From Zoogloeaceae bacterium (GTDB lineage: Bacteria; Pseudomonadota; Gammaproteobacteria; Burkholderiales; Rhodocyclaceae): DNA of 42,179 bases. The stretch spans positions 1 to 42,179 of the forward strand of contig JAISRR010000131.1 of NCBI GenBank assembly GCA_031273565.1, written 5' to 3'. Shown here piece after piece: positions 17,105-25,802 of the stretch. The first letter of the stretch is position 1. The number at the start of each line of letters is the position of its first letter. Under the pieces are notes generated by a model. It was given only the letters and a program-made list of their open reading frames with translations. It ran no database searches and was not told the origin of the DNA. A program made the translations under genes and the position numbers.

Positions 17105-18100
17105 TCATCTGCCCTGTTCGGTTTTCTTCGCAGGTTTTTGTGTGGCTTTTTTTGCCCCCCTTTCCGGTTTTCTCACGGGGTTTGGCGTTTGCTCCGCTCC
17201 CTTGGCCTGCTGCTTCGTATCGAGCGCTGGTTCCGGGCTTTTTGCCTGTTCATAGAGCGGCATCACTTTGGGCAACTGGGCTTCGATATCCTTGATACGG
17301 CTTTCGCTGGAGGGATGCGTGGAGAACCAGGGGATGGACATACCCGAACTGGCTTTACCCATTTTCTGCCACAGACTGATCCCGGCATGGGGGTTGTAAC
17401 CGGCGCGAGCGGCAAGCTCCAGACCGACCAGATCGGCCTCGGTTTCATCCCCGCGTGAGAATTTCAGATTCAGCATGTCGTTGGCCAAACCAAAAACCCT
17501 GGCATATTGCCCCTTGCCGATGATTATGCCCAACAAACCCGTGCCCAATGAAGTCAACTGCCCCTTGGCGACTTGCGCGCGCGCGTGTTCGCGCAGGGCG
17601 TGCGCGACTTCGTGCCCCAGAACAATCGCCAGTTCGTCATCGGTCGCTTGCAGCTTGTCGATCAAGCCGGTGTAAAAAGCGATCTTTCCGCCGGGCATGC
17701 AGAAGGCATTGATTTCATTGGAGCGAATCAGGTTGACTTCCCATGTCCATTTATCGACATTCGCATATTTCACGGCATCGACGCTGATCGCTTTGGCGAC
17801 AGGAATGATGCGGTCGGTGATCGCGGTCAGACGTTTGGCCTGAACATCGTCAGGACCCACCAGATTGTCTTTGTCCTGCGCGTTTTTCAGCAGCTTCCGG
17901 TATTCCCTGTCCGCCTGGGCTTCCATATTCTGGGCGGACACGATTGTGCGAATGGAAGAAAGCTCCCCCACATCAACGCCAACCGACGTGGAAGGGGTGG
18001 AAGCATCGTCCGCTGGCCGGGTTTCGAGCGTGCTGCATCCCGAAAAAAACAGCAGCACTGCCAGAAACGCGACAAGACCCGTTTTTTTGCCGTCATCCAT
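17105..18100 (-). CDS. M48-family zinc metalloprotease, lipoprotein
   Basis: 331 residues. The N-terminal signal peptide has a lipobox-like FFSGC with Cys22, so it is probably anchored in the outer membrane facing the periplasm. The M48 domain carries HEVAH (GHEVAHALREHAR) and the distal ligand Glu in GDETEADLVG; it resembles LoiP/YcaL-type peptidases that degrade damaged envelope proteins. The C-terminus is a Lys/Pro/Ala-rich tail. ATG 18100 has GAGG upstream; ATG 18121 is an alternative. It sits between tyrA and aroA-cmk, with about 60-84 base gaps. Confidence 0.88.
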   Translation of the reverse strand: MDDGKKTGLVAFLAVLLFFSGCSTLETRPADDASTPSTSVGVDVGELSSIRTIVSAQNMEAQADREYRKLLKNAQDKDNLVGPDDVQAKRLTAITDRIIPVAKAISVDAVKYANVDKWTWEVNLIRSNEINAFCMPGGKIAFYTGLIDKLQATDDELAIVLGHEVAHALREHARAQVAKGQLTSLGTGLLGIIIGKGQYARVFGLANDMLNLKFSRGDETEADLVGLELAARAGYNPHAGISLWQKMGKASSGMSIPWFSTHPSSESRIKDIEAQLPKVMPLYEQAKSPEPALDTKQQAKGAEQTPNPVRKPERGAKKATQKPAKKTEQGR

Positions 18101-18184
18101 ATCAATCCTCACGCAAATCATTCAGATCATTGAAAAATCCCGCATAGAATATCCGCGCGTCAACAGGCAGGCAGCCGGTTCTGC

Positions 18185-19066
18185 TCATGGCTTTCTCTCT
18201 CCCCATTCCCTTCTGGCCTTGCGCGCCACCGCAAAGCGTTCTTCCAGCGCCGCGCCATCGTTTTGTTCCAGCGCGGTTTTAAAGTCGTTCAACTGTTTTT
18301 GATAGGTTTCGACTTCTTGCAGCAGGGCATCGCGGTTGGCCAGACAGACATCACGCCACATTTCCGGGTGACTGGCGGCGATGCGGGTGAAATCACGGAA
18401 GCCGGAAGCGGCAAAATCGAAAAACAGTCTGGCGTCGGGGCGTTCCGCCAGATCGCGCACCAGCGCAAAGGCCAGCAGGTGCGGCAGGTGGCTGACGGCG
18501 GCGAAAACGCGATCGTGCTGTTCCGGCGTCAATTCGCAAATTTCCGCGCCACACAAGGCCCAGGCGCGTTTGACCCGATCCAGCCGCTCGTCATCATTTT
18601 CGGGCAGCGGCGTGATGACGACTTTGCGACCTCGATACAGATCGCTTCTCGATGCGGCTGCGCCGCTGTTTTCCGCGCCCGCTATCGGGTGGGCGGGGAC
18701 GAACTGTCCGACCTTGCCGCCAAACGCGGCGTAGGCTGCACGCGCCACATCGGTTTTGGTGCTGCCGCCATCGGTGACAACGGTATCCGCGCCGATACAG
18801 GGCGCGATCCGGGCAAAGATGGCGGGCATTTGTCCAACGGGCGTGGCGACCAGCACCAGATCCGCGTCTTCCAGTTCGTGCGCGGGATTGATGCCTGCCC
18901 GGTCGATCAGCCCCAGTTTTTGCGCTTCGGCAAGGCTGGCCGGACGGCGACCGAAACCGACGACTTCCCGCACCACCCCGGCGGATTTCAGCGCCAACGC
19001 GAACGAACCGCCAATCAGTCCGACGCCGAAGATGACAACTTTGCCGAATTCCGGGGGAAGGGTCAT
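18185..19066 (-). CDS. tyrA: Prephenate/arogenate dehydrogenase
   Basis: 293 residues. The NAD(P)-binding Rossmann motif is FGVGLIGGSFALALK. Also visible are VATPVGQMPAIF, DGGSTKTDV, FVPAHPIAGAENSG and the helical dimerisation domain with AVSHLPHLLAFAL. It oxidatively decarboxylates prephenate for tyrosine synthesis. The ATG overlaps the hisC stop (ATGA), so translation is coupled to hisC. No chorismate mutase or ACT domain is attached. Confidence 0.93.
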   Translation of the reverse strand: MTLPPEFGKVVIFGVGLIGGSFALALKSAGVVREVVGFGRRPASLAEAQKLGLIDRAGINPAHELEDADLVLVATPVGQMPAIFARIAPCIGADTVVTDGGSTKTDVARAAYAAFGGKVGQFVPAHPIAGAENSGAAASRSDLYRGRKVVITPLPENDDERLDRVKRAWALCGAEICELTPEQHDRVFAAVSHLPHLLAFALVRDLAERPDARLFFDFAASGFRDFTRIAASHPEMWRDVCLANRDALLQEVETYQKQLNDFKTALEQNDGAALEERFAVARKARREWGERKP

Positions 19067-20193
19067 GACAACGCGACTTTCAGGGCTTCCAGAAAACGGG
19101 CGTTTTCGGAAGGCGCGCCAATCGTGACCCGCAACCATTCCGGCATGGCGTAGCCCGCAAGTGGCCGGACGATAACGCCCTGACGCAGCAGTTTTTGATG
19201 AATGACCGTCGCCGCCGCTTTGTCCGCTCCGGCCTTGAAGGTGATGAAATTGCCGCGTGAGGGAATGTATTCCAGCCCGGAGGTTTCGAAACCGTCGATG
19301 AGGGTTGCCCTGCCCTCCCGATTGCTGGCATGGCTTTTCGCCAGAAATTCCTGGTCCTCCAGCGCGGCGATGGCGCTCGCCAGCGCCAGATTGTTGCAGT
19401 TGAAAGGTTGGCGCACGCGGTTCATCAAATCCGCCACCGGCGCGGAGGCGATGCCATAACCGATTCTCAAGCCCGCCATGCCGTAGATTTTGGAAAACGT
19501 GCGGCAGACGATGAGATTGGGAAATTCCCGCACCCAGGCCACCGCGTCATACTGTTCATCGGTCTCCAGATAATCGGTGTAGGCTTCGTCCAGCACCACG
19601 GCAACGCGGCGGGGAACAGCGGATAAAAAGGCGCAAAGCGCATCCGCCGACAAGAAGGTGCCGGTGGGATTATTGGGATTGGCAATCCAGACGACATGGG
19701 TATCTGGACGAATCGCCAGACGCATGGCCTCAAGATCATGTCCGTAGTTTTGCGCCGGGACGGTAATCATTTCGCCGCCCACCGACAAGGTGGCAATGGG
19801 ATAGACGGCAAAAGCGTACTGCGAAGCTACGGCGGAACGCCCGCTATCCAGAAACACCCGCGCCACGAGATCCAGCACATCGTTGGAGCCGTTGCCCAGC
19901 ACAATCTGGTTGGCCTCGACGCCATGACGGGCCGCCAGCGCCGCCGTCAGCATGAACGGATCAGGATAGCGCTCGCCACCCGCCAGCGCGGCAGCGGCGG
20001 CTTCTTTCGCCTTCGGACTCATGCCCAGAGGATTTTCGTTGGACGCCAGCTTGACGATGGATTCCACCGGCAACCCCATTTCCCGCGCCAGTTCGGTAAT
20101 CGGCTTGCCTGGCTGGTAGGCGGAAATGGCGCGGATATAGGGCAGCGAAGATAACGCGGGGAGCGCGTCATCGTTAAAAGCGCTTTGTGGCAT
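19063..20193 (-). CDS. hisC: Histidinol-phosphate / aromatic aminotransferase
   Basis: Fold-type I PLP aminotransferase, about 376 residues. Seen: LASNENPLGMSPKAKEA, VLGNGSNDVLDL, ANPNNPTGTF, VLDEAYTDYL, the PLP lysine in RTFSKIYGMAGLRIGY, and the final RVTIGAPSEN. In the hisC-tyrA-aroA arrangement this copy typically serves phenylalanine and tyrosine transamination as well as histidine. ATG 20193 is the homologue-like start; ATG 20238 gives a 15-residue extension. The usual upstream serC-pheA genes are absent; a divergent gene lies there instead. Confidence 0.9.
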   Translation of the reverse strand: MPQSAFNDDALPALSSLPYIRAISAYQPGKPITELAREMGLPVESIVKLASNENPLGMSPKAKEAAAAALAGGERYPDPFMLTAALAARHGVEANQIVLGNGSNDVLDLVARVFLDSGRSAVASQYAFAVYPIATLSVGGEMITVPAQNYGHDLEAMRLAIRPDTHVVWIANPNNPTGTFLSADALCAFLSAVPRRVAVVLDEAYTDYLETDEQYDAVAWVREFPNLIVCRTFSKIYGMAGLRIGYGIASAPVADLMNRVRQPFNCNNLALASAIAALEDQEFLAKSHASNREGRATLIDGFETSGLEYIPSRGNFITFKAGADKAAATVIHQKLLRQGVIVRPLAGYAMPEWLRVTIGAPSENARFLEALKVALS

Positions 20194-20375
20194 AAGAATT
20201 TGACCGGAACGGGATAAACAGGGCTGGAATTCTAACATGTCGGCCTTTTCCCGTTTGCTGCTACAATCACTGCCTTCTGCGTTCGGAAGCATTCGCGCAG
20301 ACGGTGCTTTGGGGCCTATCGTCATGCCTTGGACGCAGTTTCTTCTTGATTTCATGCCCTGGGCGCGGGATGCAA

Positions 20376-21284
20376 ATGTCAAAGCAAAAGAAATTCTGGA
20401 TTTTCATCGGAATATTGGCGTTTTTCGCGCCCGTGCTGGTCGTAGCCTGGCATTTCAGGCTTGTTGCACTGGCGCAGCACTGGATTGGCGCTTCCCTGCG
20501 TGCCGAAGCGTGGCGTCATCACAGCCTCCAGCTATCGGCCTACCGCGTCACGCTGGAAGCGCACCCCATTTCCGGGCTGACCCGTAACCTGTCCAGTCTG
20601 ACGTACAACACCCGGACGGATACCCTCTTTGCCACCATCAACCACCCGCCACAGGTCGTGGAAATCACCCGGGAAGGCCATTTGCTTCGGCAGATTCCGG
20701 TAACGGGCATCGACGATCTTGAAGGCATCTCCCATGTCGAAGAAAACCGGTTTATCCTCATTGATGAGCGCAAGCAACGCGTCTATTGGGACGTCCCGAT
20801 TGCGCCGGAGACGCAAAGCATAGATGTCAGCCGCCTTCCCCGGCTGGAATTGGGTCTCTTGCTCAACGAAAATTTCGGCTTTGAAGGCATCACCTGGAAC
20901 CATCATACCCGACAACTTTTTGTCGCCAAGGAAAAACCGCCACGGATATTCGTAATTCATAACCCGGCGCAACCTGAGCGTGGCGACACCTTTGACCTGA
21001 ATATCCGGGATTGGTCAAAACCCGCCGCGTTCATGCGTGACATCTCATCGTTGAGCCTGAACGACAAGAACGGACACATGCTGATTTTGAGCGACGAATC
21101 CAAACTCCTCGTCGAATACAGCAAAGAAGGCGAACTGCTCGGCCTCCTGCCACTCTGGATCGGCTGGCATGGCCTGAAACGCTCGATCCCGCAAGCCGAA
21201 GGTGCCACGGTCGCCCCGGACGGGACGATCTATATCGTCTCTGAACCCAATCTGTTCTACCGTTTTGAACGCCCCCACACCTGA
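20376..21284 (+). CDS. SdiA-regulated (YjiK-like) membrane-anchored beta-propeller protein
   Basis: 302 residues. A single N-terminal membrane anchor (WIFIGILAFFAPVLVVAW) is followed by an extracytoplasmic domain with repeated blades: GLTRNLSSLTYNTRTDTLF, GIDDLEGISHVEENRFILID, NFGFEGITWNHHTRQLFVAK, DISSLSLNDKNGHMLILSDE and EGATVAPDGTIYIVSEPNLF. These match the SdiA-regulated/YjiK family, whose function is unclear. It is divergent from hisC. The start at 20376 is chosen over 20370 for Shine-Dalgarno spacing (GGGA). Confidence 0.82.
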   Translation: MSKQKKFWIFIGILAFFAPVLVVAWHFRLVALAQHWIGASLRAEAWRHHSLQLSAYRVTLEAHPISGLTRNLSSLTYNTRTDTLFATINHPPQVVEITREGHLLRQIPVTGIDDLEGISHVEENRFILIDERKQRVYWDVPIAPETQSIDVSRLPRLELGLLLNENFGFEGITWNHHTRQLFVAKEKPPRIFVIHNPAQPERGDTFDLNIRDWSKPAAFMRDISSLSLNDKNGHMLILSDESKLLVEYSKEGELLGLLPLWIGWHGLKRSIPQAEGATVAPDGTIYIVSEPNLFYRFERPHT

Positions 21285-21356
21285 AAAACCGCCGCGCATT
21301 CAAAAATCCCGCCGTTAGCCGTTCAGTTCCCCGCGTTCACCTCATGCCCGCACAAA

Positions 21357-21548
21357 TCAGCTTTCATCCATCCACGCCTGCTGAATTGCCTCCAGAATCT
21401 TTTCCCCACAGTGCGCCGGATCGTCGTTGAAATCCGGCAGGGCCAGCACCCAGTCCCGCAGGTCTACAAAATTGACGCGCGTCGGGTCGGTTTCGGGATG
21501 CGCCTCGGCAAGTTCGATGGCGATGTCGTTGATGTCTGTCCATTTCAT
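21357..21548 (-). CDS. iscX: Fe-S assembly adaptor IscX
   Basis: 63 residues matching IscX (YfhJ): KWTDINDIAIELAEAHPETD, VNFVDLRDWVLALPDF, CGEKILEAIQQAWMDE. It is a small acidic protein that binds IscS and modulates iron and sulfur delivery to IscU. It is last in the hscB-hscA-fdx-iscX run, 11 bases after fdx with a GAGGAGAAA ribosome-binding site. Confidence 0.93.
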   Translation of the reverse strand: MKWTDINDIAIELAEAHPETDPTRVNFVDLRDWVLALPDFNDDPAHCGEKILEAIQQAWMDES

Positions 21549-21559
21549 GCGGTTTCTCC

Positions 21560-21895
21560 TCAGGCTTCGCGCGTCATGTTGATGCTGTAGCGGGGAATTT
21601 CCACGGTCAGCGGGGTTTCTGTGACGATGGACTGACAGGAGAGGCGCGAATGTGGTTCCAGTCCCCAGGCTTTGTCGAGCATGTCTTCTTCCAGTTCGTC
21701 CGCCGCTTCCAGCGCCTCGAACCCCTCGCGCACGATGACGTGACAGGTGGTGCAGGCGCAGGACATTTCGCAGGCGTGTTCGATTTCGACGCCGTGCGCG
21801 AGTAACGCCTCGCAAATGGATTGCCCGGCTTCGGCTTCGATGACCGCCCCTTGCGGGCAAATGTCCACATGCGGCAGAACCACAATTTGCGTCAT
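21560..21895 (-). CDS. fdx: ISC-type [2Fe-2S] ferredoxin
   Basis: 111 residues. Cluster cysteines lie in [14 protein letters not shown] (C-x5-C-x2-C) with the fourth in RLSCQ. It supplies electrons for Fe-S cluster assembly on IscU. The ATG overlaps the hscA stop (ATGA). Confidence 0.95.
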   Translation of the reverse strand: MTQIVVLPHVDICPQGAVIEAEAGQSICEALLAHGVEIEHACEMSCACTTCHVIVREGFEALEAADELEEDMLDKAWGLEPHSRLSCQSIVTETPLTVEIPRYSINMTREA

Positions 21896-23814
21896 GGATG
21901 CGCCTCCTTTTCGATGCGGGTTTCCAGTTCAGAGAGTTCGTCGACCCTGCGTCCGGACAGGGCGCGCTTGACGCTCTGATCCATGCGCCGGTGCGCGAAT
22001 TCCTGCGTGGCGAAGGCAAGGTCATCCATCGCCAGCGCAATCTGGCGACGATTGTCGCCCAGAATATGGGTTTGCAGTCGCGTCATGGCGGCTTCGATGG
22101 CGGCGATTTCCGCCGCTTGCAACAGATGCATGTCTTCTTTCAGCGCGGCCTGCGTCGCCTCAATCAGACGTTGCGCTTCCACCTGTTCTTCTTTCAGGGC
22201 GCGGCGCTGGGCGTCGTCTTTGGCGTGCGCGAGCGAATCTTTCAGCATGGCGGCGATTTCATCGTCGGAAAGCCCATACGAAGGCTTGACGGAGACATGC
22301 GCCTCCACGCCGGTGGTCTGTTCGCGGGCGGTGACGGCAAGCAGACCGTCCGCGTCGACCTGGAAGGTGATGCGGATGCGCGCCGCACCCGCCACCATCG
22401 GCGGAATGCCGCGCAATTCAAAGCGGGCGAGGCTGCGGCAATCGGAAACCAGTTCCCGCTCGCCTTGCAGCACATGAATGGACATGGCGGTCTGACCATC
22501 GCGAAAGGTGGTGAATTCCTGCGCGCGCGCCACCGGGATGGTGGCGTTGCGGGGAATCACCTTTTCCACCAGCCCGCCCATGGTCTCCAGGCCAAGGGAA
22601 AGCGGAATCACATCCAGCAGCAACCAGTCGTCGCCGGTCTTGTTGCCGACCAGCAGATTGGCCTGAATCGCCGCGCCCAGCGCCACCACTTTATCCGGGT
22701 CGAGGTTGTTCAAGGGTTCGCGCCCGAAAAACTCCGCCACGGCGCGCTGCACCTGCGGCATCCGGGTCGCGCCGCCCACCATCACCACCCCCTTGACTTC
22801 CCCGGGTTGCAGACCCGCGTCGCGCAGCGCTCTTTTGACCGCCTGCAGGGTCTTGGCGACCAGATTTTGGGTAATGTCGGCAAACGTATCGGCGTCCAGG
22901 GTCAGGTCGATGGTGGTGGTTTCCGATGCTTCGCCGGAACCGCGCTGCCCCAGTTTTACGGTAATGGGCGCTTTTTCATGGCGGCTCAGATATTCTTTGG
23001 CTTCGCGCGCGCGGGTCATGATGAGTTGCGCGTCTTCCGGGGCAAGCCGCGACAGGCCGGCTTCTTCCAGCGCCCAGCAGAAAATGCGTTGATCGAAATC
23101 GTCGCCGCCCAGCGCGGAATCGCCGCCGGTGGCGAGCACCTCGAAGACGCCTCTGGAGAGTTTGAGAATGGAAATATCGAAGGTGCCGCCCCCCAGGTCG
23201 TAGACGGCGTAAATGCCTTCGGCGGCGTTATCGAGACCATAAGCGATGGCCGCCGCCGTGGGTTCGTTCAGCAGGCGCAGCACATTGATGCCTGCCAGTT
23301 TGGCCGCGTCCTTGGTGGCCTGCCGCTGGGCGTCATCGAAATAGGCGGGCACGGTAATCACCGCGCCGACCAGTTCCCCACCCAGGTGCGCTTCGGCCTG
23401 CGCGCGGGCGATTTTCAGGATTTCGGCGGAAATCTCCACCGGGCTTTTTTCCCCGACGCAGGTTTTGACCCGCACCATGCCGGGGGCGTCGACGAAATCG
23501 TAGGGCATGGATTCCACATGCGCGATGTCCTGTCGCCCGCGCCCCATGAAGCGTTTGACGGACGCCACGGTATTGCGGGGATCCAGCGCGCGCCAGCGCA
23601 TGGCGGCGTAACCCACCTCGACCGCGCCATCTGCCCGATAGCGCACGACGGAAGGCAACAACGGACGGCCCTCAGTGTCGTTCAACACCACCGCCATGCC
23701 GCTCTTTACCGTGGCCACGAGCGAATTGGTCGTCCCCAGGTCAATCCCCACCGCCAGCCGATGTTGATGCGGCGCGGCGGATTCGCCGGGTTCGGAAATT
23801 TGGAAAAGCGTCAT
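21892..23814 (-). CDS. hscA: Fe-S cluster assembly chaperone HscA (Hsp70)
   Basis: 640 residues. The ATPase domain starts at [16 protein letters not shown], with [43 protein letters not shown] and VGGATRMP. The substrate-binding domain contains [18 protein letters not shown]. With HscB it drives cluster transfer from IscU by recognising the LPPVK motif. ATG 23814 is preferred to in-frame TTG 23820. hscB ends 38 bases upstream. Confidence 0.95.
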   Translation of the reverse strand: MTLFQISEPGESAAPHQHRLAVGIDLGTTNSLVATVKSGMAVVLNDTEGRPLLPSVVRYRADGAVEVGYAAMRWRALDPRNTVASVKRFMGRGRQDIAHVESMPYDFVDAPGMVRVKTCVGEKSPVEISAEILKIARAQAEAHLGGELVGAVITVPAYFDDAQRQATKDAAKLAGINVLRLLNEPTAAAIAYGLDNAAEGIYAVYDLGGGTFDISILKLSRGVFEVLATGGDSALGGDDFDQRIFCWALEEAGLSRLAPEDAQLIMTRAREAKEYLSRHEKAPITVKLGQRGSGEASETTTIDLTLDADTFADITQNLVAKTLQAVKRALRDAGLQPGEVKGVVMVGGATRMPQVQRAVAEFFGREPLNNLDPDKVVALGAAIQANLLVGNKTGDDWLLLDVIPLSLGLETMGGLVEKVIPRNATIPVARAQEFTTFRDGQTAMSIHVLQGERELVSDCRSLARFELRGIPPMVAGAARIRITFQVDADGLLAVTAREQTTGVEAHVSVKPSYGLSDDEIAAMLKDSLAHAKDDAQRRALKEEQVEAQRLIEATQAALKEDMHLLQAAEIAAIEAAMTRLQTHILGDNRRQIALAMDDLAFATQEFAHRRMDQSVKRALSGRRVDELSELETRIEKEAHP

Positions 23815-23852
23815 AATCAATTCAATCCAATGAAAAATCCAAACGGGTGCCT

Positions 23853-24428
23853 TCAGTCTTCAACATCTTCCAGAGCGACCAGAGCATCGTCGATGTCCGC
23901 CCGCAATTTTTCCAGAAACATCAGACGGCGCAAGGCTGCGGCGGCGGCAGTCAGGTTTTGTTCGTCATCCAGCAAGCTCGCCAGTCTTTCGTAACGCGCC
24001 CGTAAATCCTGCGCGAGCCGGTAATGCAAGCGTTCCAGTTCGTGATGATTGCCGTCGTTCCGCGCCGCCATCACCGCTTCCCGCCATTCCATCTGCTCCA
24101 TCAGAAACGCGGGTTCCATGCTGGTATTTTTTTCGGCCTCTATGTCATGCCCTGCCAGAGTAAGCAGATATTTGGCGCGTTCCAGCGGTTTTTTCAGGGT
24201 TTGATAGGCTTCGTTCGCCCGCGTCGCCCATTGCATCGAGCGTCGCCGTTCGGCATCGCCCGCGCCGACAAAACGGTCAGGATGCACCTCACCCTGAAGC
24301 GCCAGATAACGGGCATCCAGTTCCGCAAGGTCGATGCGGAAGGTCGCGGGAAGCTGGAAGAGGGTAAAGAAATCGGCGGCAAGATTCACTGGCAATGCGC
24401 CAATACCGCTGTCTGAATTATTTATCAT
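23853..24428 (-). CDS. hscB: J-domain co-chaperone HscB
   Basis: 191 residues. An N-terminal J domain carries the HPD motif at 49-51 ([10 protein letters not shown]) and a C-terminal three-helix IscU-binding domain. It stimulates HscA ATPase and delivers IscU. Its ATG overlaps the stop of the small third gene of the R-M island, so expression may now come partly from the island's transcript. The candidate inverted repeat at 24429 lies one base from this start codon. Confidence 0.94.
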   Translation of the reverse strand: MINNSDSGIGALPVNLAADFFTLFQLPATFRIDLAELDARYLALQGEVHPDRFVGAGDAERRRSMQWATRANEAYQTLKKPLERAKYLLTLAGHDIEAEKNTSMEPAFLMEQMEWREAVMAARNDGNHHELERLHYRLAQDLRARYERLASLLDDEQNLTAAAAALRRLMFLEKLRADIDDALVALEDVED

Positions 24429-24679
24429 AACGGATTATCCTTTTTCGCGGCAGGCGCGGCATCAAATGCTTCTCTAATTACGGAAAGTTCGCTTTCCAGG
24501 CGTTCAATGCTGGACCGGCTGGAAGCGAGTTGCACGAGCAAGGTGTAGGCCAGTTCGTAGTCGGCGACGCCGATAGGTTTTATCCGATCGCATAGGGCGT
24601 ACCAGTAGTGCAGGGACAAGCTGAATAGGTAGGCATATTGTTGTAACTTCGGTTTATATCCAGAAATTTGCACGACCAT
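24425..24679 (-). CDS. Unknown small gene, third in the R-M operon
   Basis: 84 residues from ATG 24679, which sits two bases after the endonuclease stop. The N-terminus is aromatic (KLQQYAYLFSLSLHYWYALC), followed by a helical region (LVQLASSRSSIERLESEL) and a basic tail. No family recognised. It overlaps both neighbours closely and its stop overlaps the hscB ATG, so it is probably translated. It may be an R-M accessory protein, or host sequence rebuilt at the insertion edge. Confidence 0.5.
   Translation of the reverse strand: MVVQISGYKPKLQQYAYLFSLSLHYWYALCDRIKPIGVADYELAYTLLVQLASSRSSIERLESELSVIREAFDAAPAAKKDNPL
24429..24447. repeat. Left copy of 19-bp inverted repeat flanking R-M island
   Basis: AACGGATTATCCTTTTTCG reading inward. 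The partner at 27471-27489 matches 17 of 19 in inverted orientation. The core GGATTATCC is itself nearly palindromic. It lies one base beyond the hscB start codon. It could be a terminal repeat of a mobile module or an operator. Confidence 0.6.
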
Positions 24680-24681
24680 TC

Positions 24682-25800
24682 TTAACAAATTAATTTTTCC
24701 AAATCACGATAACGCTGCCAATTATAATTTCCTTTGCTATCAAGTGCATTTTTATTATAAATTCTTGTCAATGAACCATTATTGGCAATTTGTTGGCGAA
24801 TCACATCATCATTTTCTATAAGTTTCTTTTCAGAAAATAAATTCCATTCCTGTAATTGTGCGATATATTCAGATGTATTTCGCTTCGAATTTTTTGCAAG
24901 CAATTGAAGTTTATCTTGGAATTTGGTTGTAGAAATGGTATTTATAATTGCAATAATTTCTTCCATTGTATTTTTTTCGCCTGATAGAAAATTCCATAAT
25001 TCGCTTGCGACGAGAGTTTCTTCATGACTAAAAAACTTATCCATGTTGATTATTGACTTAAGAAAACGAGACTTATCATAACCCGTTGTAACCTCATCTA
25101 AAGGGTTTACTGTAGGATCAAAAGGGAAGCCAATATAAAAATAGATTTTTTTGCTTGGAAACTCGCGATATAACGCAGCCTTCCCTTCTAATATTTTTTG
25201 CTTTTCGCCGCGCATTTCCCCTGAATTTGGTTTGACTGATTTCAATTCAATAGCAATGGCGGAATCATCGCTTTCATAAAACACATCAGCAGAGAAATCA
25301 ATAGCGTTTACTAACGAAGAATAACCATTACGGAATAATTTCTTGTTCTCATCATTTAGGTTGGGACAATTCTTTGAATTACTGAGATTGGTAATAATGT
25401 CATTAGCAGCACTCTTTTGTTCTTGTGTTATTTTGAGATTCCCCAATTTTTTTGACGTATATTCCCGTTTTTCACCATCGCATAAATGGTGAGCTACATT
25501 TTCAAAAAAACTTTGCCCTAAAGTGGTGTTCAATCCCTGTAACCAGCTACTCAGACTTATAAAAAATGGTGTGTCAGAAACTTTACCCTCAAGTTTGTCA
25601 GCAAAAGCATTTAAAAATGCTTCGTGAAAAGGCGCATTTCGGTTATTGGAGGCATCCTCGGGGAAACTTTCAAATCGTGTGACCAAAGTTTTAATCACTT
25701 CGACAGAAATTTTTTCTTTGATTATGTTAGTGAGTGGCATGATGGAAAATGAAGTGTGGTTACAAAGATGTTCAAAAACAGGTTCAGTATTTATTTTCAC
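24682..25800 (-). CDS. Type II restriction endonuclease, TdeIII-like
   Basis: 372 residues resembling the TdeIII family: PFHEAFLNAF near the N-terminus, SLSSWLQGLNTTLGQSFFEN, then the PD-(D/E)xK-like core IDFSADVFYESDDSAIAIEL continuing into the catalytic lysine (ELKSVKPNSGE), and YIGFPFDPTVNP. TdeIII itself cuts GGNCC; specificity here is unverified. The gene is markedly AT-rich. The GTG at 25800 is two bases after the methyltransferase stop; ATG 25740 (MPLTNIIKEK) also fits family N-termini. It is a cytoplasmic nuclease that depends on the adjacent methyltransferase for host protection. Confidence 0.82.
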   Translation of the reverse strand: MKINTEPVFEHLCNHTSFSIMPLTNIIKEKISVEVIKTLVTRFESFPEDASNNRNAPFHEAFLNAFADKLEGKVSDTPFFISLSSWLQGLNTTLGQSFFENVAHHLCDGEKREYTSKKLGNLKITQEQKSAANDIITNLSNSKNCPNLNDENKKLFRNGYSSLVNAIDFSADVFYESDDSAIAIELKSVKPNSGEMRGEKQKILEGKAALYREFPSKKIYFYIGFPFDPTVNPLDEVTTGYDKSRFLKSIINMDKFFSHEETLVASELWNFLSGEKNTMEEIIAIINTISTTKFQDKLQLLAKNSKRNTSEYIAQLQEWNLFSEKKLIENDDVIRQQIANNGSLTRIYNKNALDSKGNYNWQRYRDLEKLIC

Positions 25801-25802
25801 TG

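Noticed and set aside
21898-23994. 698-codon open frame opposite hscA
   Set aside because: It lies antisense to a full-length Hsp70 with every motif intact and has no recognisable protein features.
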